Positions 6,055 to 9,675 of a DNA stretch of 9,675 bases are shown here, piece after piece. The number at the start of each line of letters is the position of its first letter. Position 1 is the stretch's first letter. A model generated the notes under the pieces. It searched no databases. It was given only the letters and a program-made list of their open reading frames with translations, and was not told the origin of the DNA. Where the stretch lies: positions 1-9,675 of the forward strand of contig DMYK01000412.1 in assembly GCA_003483675.1 (NCBI GenBank), given 5' to 3'. This DNA comes from Microcoleaceae cyanobacterium UBA11344. GTDB taxonomy: Bacteria > Cyanobacteriota > Cyanobacteriia > Cyanobacteriales > Microcoleaceae. A program made the translations under genes and the position numbers.

Positions 6055-7338
6055 ATGGGGTTCTTAGGGTGGATTGCGGGGGCAGATCGTGATTTATTAG
6101 AACAATCTCATGCCGGCGATCGCATGAAATATAGCGCGATCGGTTTTTCAATTCTGTTAACTTCCTTTGCAGGTGTCTTGTCGGGTGGATACGCCTTTTA
6201 TACCACCTTTAAAGATCCTTTAATTTCCCTCCTGTTAGGGATTTTTTGGGGCTTATTTATTTTCAACATGGATCGGTTAATTGTGCTGACGACTCACAAG
6301 GAAAAAAATAAGATTCTCAAGCAAATTTTAATGGGCTTGCTTCGGATTTTTGTGGCTGTATTAATTGCCGCAGTCGTGGCTAAACCCTTAGAGTTGAAAA
6401 TCTTTGAAAAACCCATTCTAGCAGAAATTTCCAAAGAAAATGCCAGAGTAGCCATTGAAATCGAAAAAACCTTAAATCAGGGAATGCCAGAAATTCCGCA
6501 ACTACAAGCTGAAAAACAACGCTTAGAAAAAACCATCTCGGAGAAAGAGAAATATCGAGATTTGTCCTGTAATAAAATGATTGAAGAAGCCGAGGGAACC
6601 AGTGGCACAGGAAAAGAAGGAAAAGGCCCTGTTTATGCAGAAAAACAAGCCATGTGTCAACAACTAGAGCAGGAATTGGAAGGGTTACGCAGCAAAACTG
6701 AACCCCTTTTAGCGGAAACTAGACAACGACTTGAAAAACTCCAAAACGAAAAAGATCGGAAATCTGAAAAAATCAAAACTACCCAAGAAAATGCTGATGA
6801 TATCATAACTCAGTTAAACACTTTGGAACGCTTAGGGAAAAATAATCCAGCCATCGCCCATGCGAGTCACGCTATTTCCTTGCTGTTTATTGTCATGGAT
6901 ACAGCGCCCATTTTCGCTAAATTACTCAGCAAGCGTAGCCCTTATGATGCTATGTTAGAGCGCTGCGAACATGAATTAATCGAAAATGCCGATTTAGAAA
7001 TCGCGAACATCAACGAAATAGTCCGCCGCCAAAAACAATTTGAGTTAAATCAGCATCAAGAAGCCCTTGAGAAAGCATCCACCAGTGATGCTATGTCTGA
7101 AGTTCTTCAAAAAGTAGCAGAAGAAATTGTCAAGCATACTAAAGAACAACTCTTGAAGCTAGTCAGCAAATATCAGATTCCTCATGGGATGAAAACCGAT
7201 GTCAAACAACAACAAAAGTCGGCGCGCCAAAATTTATATCGCGCTCGAAAACAACAGCAAAAGACGCACCAAAAAGCCAATCAATTTATCGATCGCGCTA
7301 CGGAAACCATGAGAAATTTTGTCAACAAATTTCGTTAG
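6055..7338 (+). CDS. DUF4407 family membrane protein with an extracytoplasmic coiled coil
   Basis: A 427-residue integral membrane protein of the DUF4407 family, whose biochemical role is unknown. The N-terminus has the family signature (MGFLGWIAGADRDLLE). Hydrophobic segments lie at about 26-49, 57-71 (followed by the conserved NMDRLIV, residues 71-77), 91-110 and 268-287. Between segments 3 and 4, residues 115-262 form a long charged coiled coil. It is interrupted by a glycine-rich loop (GTSGTGKEGKGPVYAEKQ, 181-198) typical of the family and flanked by Cys172 and Cys201. If the N-terminus is inside, this coiled coil is outside the cytoplasmic membrane and the basic, Gln-rich C-terminal helix (295-427) is cytoplasmic. 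The start has AAGGGA eight bases upstream. The gene is divergent from the TPR-CHAT operon and ends 19 bases before a strong terminator. Family assignment is firm; function is not known. Confidence 0.92.
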   Translation: MGFLGWIAGADRDLLEQSHAGDRMKYSAIGFSILLTSFAGVLSGGYAFYTTFKDPLISLLLGIFWGLFIFNMDRLIVLTTHKEKNKILKQILMGLLRIFVAVLIAAVVAKPLELKIFEKPILAEISKENARVAIEIEKTLNQGMPEIPQLQAEKQRLEKTISEKEKYRDLSCNKMIEEAEGTSGTGKEGKGPVYAEKQAMCQQLEQELEGLRSKTEPLLAETRQRLEKLQNEKDRKSEKIKTTQENADDIITQLNTLERLGKNNPAIAHASHAISLLFIVMDTAPIFAKLLSKRSPYDAMLERCEHELIENADLEIANINEIVRRQKQFELNQHQEALEKASTSDAMSEVLQKVAEEIVKHTKEQLLKLVSKYQIPHGMKTDVKQQQKSARQNLYRARKQQQKTHQKANQFIDRATETMRNFVNKFR

Positions 7339-7632
7339 AAATCTTGATTGACAGCAAAGGTGGGCAAAACCCACCTGTTTTTCTAGGTAATAGAGACAAC
7401 CCAAATCAAATCAGACAGGAATTATGCACTCCAACCAAAGCACTGAGCGAAGTCGAATGTGTTTGCCGAATCTGCGGGCTTCAACGATTATTTTCGTAAA
7501 AAACCCGGTTTCTGGGCCCCATGCGTAAGTCCTACTAAAAACGACATTTGGCGACAGACAGTTGTGAACAGTTTAATTAAACTGGTAAATAAGAAAACAT
7601 TAGCCAACAACTTCCCAAGGATGGAAACGAAT
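7339..7632. repeat. Spacer with terminator and dispersed-repeat remnants
   Basis: After the terminator this spacer contains CACTGAGCGAAGTCGAATGTG in two adjoining parts (7441-7461), a sequence type familiar from cyanobacterial intergenic regions, and AAAAAACCCGGTTTCT (7498-7513), which shares AAAAAACCCGGT with 4321-4332. The frame of the downstream gene is open through this stretch back to an ATG at 7459, but that part is repeat sequence and does not look like protein. No convincing promoter is visible; TTGTGA at 7562-7567 lacks a matching -10 box. Confidence 0.55.
7358..7382 (+). terminator. Intrinsic terminator after the DUF4407 gene
   Basis: AGGTGGG (7358-7364) pairs perfectly with CCCACCT (7370-7376) around the loop CAAAA, followed by G and then five T (7378-7382). 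It lies 19 bases after the DUF4407 stop codon, in the right place and orientation. It implies that the downstream gene at 7633 mostly depends on its own promoter or on read-through. Confidence 0.82.
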
Positions 7633-8187
7633 ATGTCCAATACTAACCCCAGCAAAATTAAGAGTTTAACGGCAAAAACTGGCGAACTGCAATGTGCGGC
7701 GGCTCCGATTGAGCGGATTAACTATCAGGCTCAAACGGCGATCGATCATGTCATGGAAAAGCGACAAGGATTTTTACAACGCTTCTTTCCAGATGCGGGC
7801 ACTCGCGCAGCCGTTGAAGGCGAATTAGCTTTAGTGAAGGATGAATTTGAGTTTCGCCGTCGCGCTTTACAAAAAGTGCGGGGAACCCAAATCCAATCGC
7901 TTACCGAACATTGCAACCAATATTTAGTGCGAGAAAAAGCCGATATTCGCAGTTCCACAGCCGCATTTTTAATGGCAAAAAAATTGGAGTTGGAAAACAA
8001 TTTAGATTCTATTTTTGAGGAATTCCTCACGCAGATGGAAGTGAAAATGGCTCAAGCTGAAGCCATCCAAAACCCCAGATTAAAAGAGGTGCGTCAAGCC
8101 CAATTAGAAAAGTCATTGGCAGATTTTGCGGATCTGCAAAATTGTTTAGTTGACCAATTCCAAAAGATCATCTCTGAGGGAGTATAG
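7633..8187 (+). CDS. Helical protein of unknown family, downstream of the DUF4407 gene
   Basis: A 184-residue protein that I do not recognise. It is almost entirely helical and charged, without signal peptide or membrane segment. Visible parts are a Ser/Thr/Asn-rich N-terminus, a helix around IDHVMEKRQGFLQRFFPDAGTR (38-58), and long helices from 60 to 105 and 112 to 180 with heptad-like spacing (VKDEFEFRRRALQKV, FEEFLTQMEVKMAQAEAI). It could bind a coiled-coil partner. I chose ATG 7633-7635, with AAGGA (7617-7621) eleven bases upstream; ATG 7621-7623 in the same frame would add four residues. The longer frame from 7459 reads through repeats and is unlikely. Its position after the DUF4407 gene suggests a partner of that protein, but a strong terminator lies between them, so co-transcription is doubtful. 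Confidence 0.75.
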   Translation: MSNTNPSKIKSLTAKTGELQCAAAPIERINYQAQTAIDHVMEKRQGFLQRFFPDAGTRAAVEGELALVKDEFEFRRRALQKVRGTQIQSLTEHCNQYLVREKADIRSSTAAFLMAKKLELENNLDSIFEEFLTQMEVKMAQAEAIQNPRLKEVRQAQLEKSLADFADLQNCLVDQFQKIISEGV

Positions 8188-8209
8188 ACAATATAGCCGC
8201 GATGGGTTT

Positions 8210-8268
8210 GGGGCGGGTTTTGTTCAATCTGGGTTGGGTGACAGAAACCAGGGTGAGCCCGCCCCTAC
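8210..8268. repeat. GGGGCGGGTT inverted-repeat element, copy 3
   Basis: The arms are GGGGCGGGTT (8210-8219) and AGCCCGCCCC (8256-8265), with nine Watson-Crick pairs and one G-T pair. The interior shares GGTGACAGAAA with copy 2, and the right end reads GGTGAGCCCGCCCCTAC. It lies 22 bases after the stop of the 184-residue protein gene, in the same strand sense as copy 2. It may serve as its transcript end, although the T-run is absent. Confidence 0.78.
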
Positions 8269-8291
8269 CGTCGCGTGGGTTTGGGGCGCGA

Positions 8292-8320
8292 TCGCCAGAT
8301 CACGAATATCCTGATATAAT
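8292..8320 (+). promoter_or_regulatory. Likely promoter of purU
   Basis: A perfect -10 box TATAAT lies at 8315-8320, 37 bases before the purU ATG. Seventeen bases upstream is TCGCCA (8292-8297), which matches the -35 consensus at four of six positions and overlaps a HIP1 octamer (8288-8295). The -10 is convincing; the -35 is weak. Confidence 0.55.
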
Positions 8321-8357
8321 CAAGTAAAATAAAACTTAAAATTTTTGTGATTATACC

Positions 8358-9215
8358 ATGACTAAACCTACTGCAACTCTTTTAATCTCCTGTCCCGATC
8401 GCAAAGGACTTGTCGCCTTACTTGCCAATTTTATCGCCTCCCATAACGGCAATATCATCCACGCCGATCACCACACAGATTTTACCGCCGGATTATTTCT
8501 GAGTAGACTAGAATGGCAATTAGACGACGGTTTTGACTTGAAAACCGAAGAAATAACACCGGCTTTTAGTGAAATTGCCAAGGATTTACAAGCCAATTGG
8601 CAATTACATTTCTCCCATAAAATTCGACGAATCGCCCTCTGGGTAAGTCGTCAAGATCATTGTTTATTAGACTTGATTTGGCGACAACGAGCTAAAGAAA
8701 TCATGGGTGAAATTCCCCTGATTATCAGTAACCATGAAAATCTCAAGCCCATAGCCGCACAATATGGTATCGACTTTGAGTATATTCCCATTACCAAAGA
8801 CAATAAAGCTATTCAAGAAGCACAACAGTTAGAACTTCTTAATAAGTATAACATTGATTTAGTAGTTTTGGCGAAATATATGCAAATTTTGAGTCAAGAC
8901 TTTATGATCAAATTTCCCAATGTGATTAATATTCACCATTCATTTTTACCCGCGTTTGTGGGTGCAAATCCCTACGAAAGGGCTTATGAAAGAGGGGTGA
9001 AAATTATTGGTGCAACAGCCCACTATGTTACACCAGATTTAGATGCTGGCCCGATTATCGAACAAGATGTTGTCCGTGTGAGTCACCGCGATGAAGTGTC
9101 TGATTTGGTTCGCAAAGGTAAAGATTTAGAAAGAGTTGTTTTAGCAAGAGCCGTGCGGTATCATTTACAGGATCGTGTTTTAGTTTATGGCAATCGCACT
9201 GTTGTTTTTGCTTGA
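8358..9215 (+). CDS. purU: Formyltetrahydrofolate deformylase
   Basis: A complete 285-residue enzyme that hydrolyses 10-formyltetrahydrofolate to formate and tetrahydrofolate in the cytoplasm, balancing the one-carbon pool and supplying formate for PurT-type purine synthesis. Residues 1-80 are an ACT regulatory domain (TLLISCPDRKGLVALLANFI, then GNIIHADHHTD). Residues about 88-285 are the formyltransferase fold shared with PurN, including VVLAKYMQILS (169-179). The catalytic triad expected from the family is present: Asn191 and His193 in NIHHSFLPAF and Asp229 in DLDAGPIIEQD, with the same 36-residue His-Asp spacing as in PurN. The length is normal for PurU. No clear Shine-Dalgarno sequence precedes the ATG, which is not rare in cyanobacteria. 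The gene has its own -10 box and appears to be a single-gene unit unrelated to the neighbouring CHAT/DUF4407 block. Confidence 0.97.
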   Translation: MTKPTATLLISCPDRKGLVALLANFIASHNGNIIHADHHTDFTAGLFLSRLEWQLDDGFDLKTEEITPAFSEIAKDLQANWQLHFSHKIRRIALWVSRQDHCLLDLIWRQRAKEIMGEIPLIISNHENLKPIAAQYGIDFEYIPITKDNKAIQEAQQLELLNKYNIDLVVLAKYMQILSQDFMIKFPNVINIHHSFLPAFVGANPYERAYERGVKIIGATAHYVTPDLDAGPIIEQDVVRVSHRDEVSDLVRKGKDLERVVLARAVRYHLQDRVLVYGNRTVVFA

Positions 9216-9227
9216 CAATTAAGTCTC

Positions 9228-9341
9228 ATACCAAATCCTGGTTTGTTACCCCTTTTATCGCTCGGCGATTGAAATCGCTACTACACAAACGAAGTCCGCG
9301 CGGACTGAAGAAAAGACGGATAATCAAAGCGGATTTGGTAT
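9228..9341. mobile_element. MITE-like inverted-repeat element A, 13 bases after purU
   Basis: Terminal inverted repeats ATACCAAATCC (9228-9238) and GGATTTGGTAT (9331-9341) are perfect complements. Inside are a GCGATT-GA-AATCGC hairpin (9265-9278) and the perfect palindrome AGTCCGCGCGGACT (9293-9306); related CGAAGTCCGC...GCGGACT sequences are common cyanobacterial dispersed repeats. The ends carry TA dinucleotides, as for elements that insert at TA. No transposase fits in 114 bases, so any movement would need one from elsewhere. Confidence 0.7.
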
Positions 9342-9467
9342 AGCAACCCTAAATCATTTGCGTAATTATTGTAGGGGCAATCCCCCCGTGGTTGCCCCGA
9401 TAGATAGGGGGTAGGCACTCTTGGCACTACCCCTACAAATTTATCTGAATGATTTAGGATTGCTATA
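9339..9467. mobile_element. MITE-like inverted-repeat element B, abutting element A
   Basis: The ends are TATAGCAACCCTAAATCATT (9339-9358) and AATGATTTAGGATTGCTATA (9448-9467), complementary at 19 of 20 positions. The interior has a second pair of arms, TGTAGGGG and CCCCTACA, and a GGGGCAA/TTGCCCC hairpin with an 11-base loop. Its left end overlaps the right end of element A by three bases (TAT). The right end is ten bases from the stop of the minus-strand gene at 9478. It is non-coding. Confidence 0.72.
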
Positions 9468-9477
9468 TGACTAATTA

Positions 9478-9675
9478 CTAATTGCTAAAAGGTGGTAGCT
9501 GAAGTAACTGGTTTTTAGCAGGTGGAAGTTGAGCGGGATTTCTGCCAGTTTGAGCGGGAGTTTGGCGGATTTCGATCGCACTTTCGCCCGGATTTTCCGT
9601 GGTAGTAGGTACTATCTCTAAAGAATATACTGTCTCTGTTCTTACAGAGGCCGGATTTTGTGCTTTTGTGAGCAA
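9478..9675 (-). CDS. C-terminal end of an unidentified protein (5' end outside the window)
   Basis: The minus-strand frame is open from the right edge of the window to TAG at 9478-9480, giving 66 codons including the stop. No convincing start is visible (the first codon at the edge is TTG), so it is best read as the 3' end of a longer gene. The visible peptide is hydrophilic and low in complexity, rich in Pro, Gln, Thr and Asn (for example EIRQTPAQTGRNPAQLPPAK and LLQLPPFSN at the end), like a disordered C-terminal tail. The family cannot be recognised. It converges on purU across the two repeat elements. That it is coding rests on the open frame and position only. Confidence 0.45.
   Translation of the reverse strand: MLTKAQNPASVRTETVYSLEIVPTTTENPGESAIEIRQTPAQTGRNPAQLPPAKNQLLQLPPFSN

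Larger units (their letters stand above)
9216..9477. other. Convergent spacer between purU and the next gene, filled by two repeat elements
   Basis: Nearly all 262 bases belong to elements A and B. Both flanking genes read inward, so their hairpins may end both transcripts. I see no small gene or RNA gene here. Confidence 0.6.

Noticed and set aside
7459..7632. N-terminal extension of the 184-residue protein by 58 codons
   Set aside because: The stretch is made of dispersed-repeat sequence (7441-7513), and a better start signal exists at 7617-7635.
7746..8030. Minus-strand frame of 94 codons opposite the 184-residue helical protein gene
   Set aside because: The plus-strand gene has a plausible start signal and a soluble helical product; the minus-strand peptide is basic and serine-rich and looks like a shadow.

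Overview
The window looks like chromosomal DNA from a cyanobacterium, most likely a filamentous one. The reasons are three GCGATCGC (HIP1) palindromes (169-176, 6116-6123, 8288-8295), a heptanucleotide tandem repeat of the STRR type, dispersed short palindromic elements of kinds common in cyanobacteria, and cyanobacterial-looking proteins. No species can be named from the sequence alone.

Layout. Bases 1-468 are the 3' end of threonine synthase (thrC, + strand). A 400-base convergent spacer (469-868) is packed with repeats. Three leftward genes follow, in transcription order from right to left: a 151-residue protein with a CGGC motif (5372-5827), a 295-residue protein with a DUF4384-like domain (4359-5246), and a 1115-residue TPR-CHAT protein (869-4216). 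They share a strand, have short gaps, and a good sigma70-type promoter precedes the first, so they probably form one operon. The divergent side starts at 6055 with a DUF4407 membrane/coiled-coil protein (6055-7338), a clear intrinsic terminator (7358-7382), and then a helical protein of unknown family (7633-8187). A complete formyltetrahydrofolate deformylase gene (purU, 8358-9215, + strand) follows with its own -10 box. Two abutting inverted-repeat elements (9228-9467) lie between purU and the 3' end of an unidentified, proline- and glutamine-rich reading frame running in from the right (9478-9675, - strand).

How the genes may work together. thrC and purU are ordinary metabolic genes flanking an accessory block at 869-8187. 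CHAT is a caspase-family protease fold, TPRs are protein-sensing scaffolds, and DUF4384 domains are, from general knowledge, often fused to caspase-like peptidases. Finding a separate DUF4384 protein in an apparent operon with a TPR-CHAT protease, beside a divergent DUF4407 membrane protein, suggests a signalling or conflict (regulated proteolysis) module. That is inference from context. Nothing in the sequence proves the role, and the link of the DUF4407 side to the protease side rests only on adjacency.

The block is also rich in a 58-62 base inverted-repeat element with GGGGCGGGTT ends (569-630, 5290-5347, 8210-8268, and a half copy near 5999-6018). These sit at gene boundaries and explain why one reading frame appears to extend upstream of its true start.
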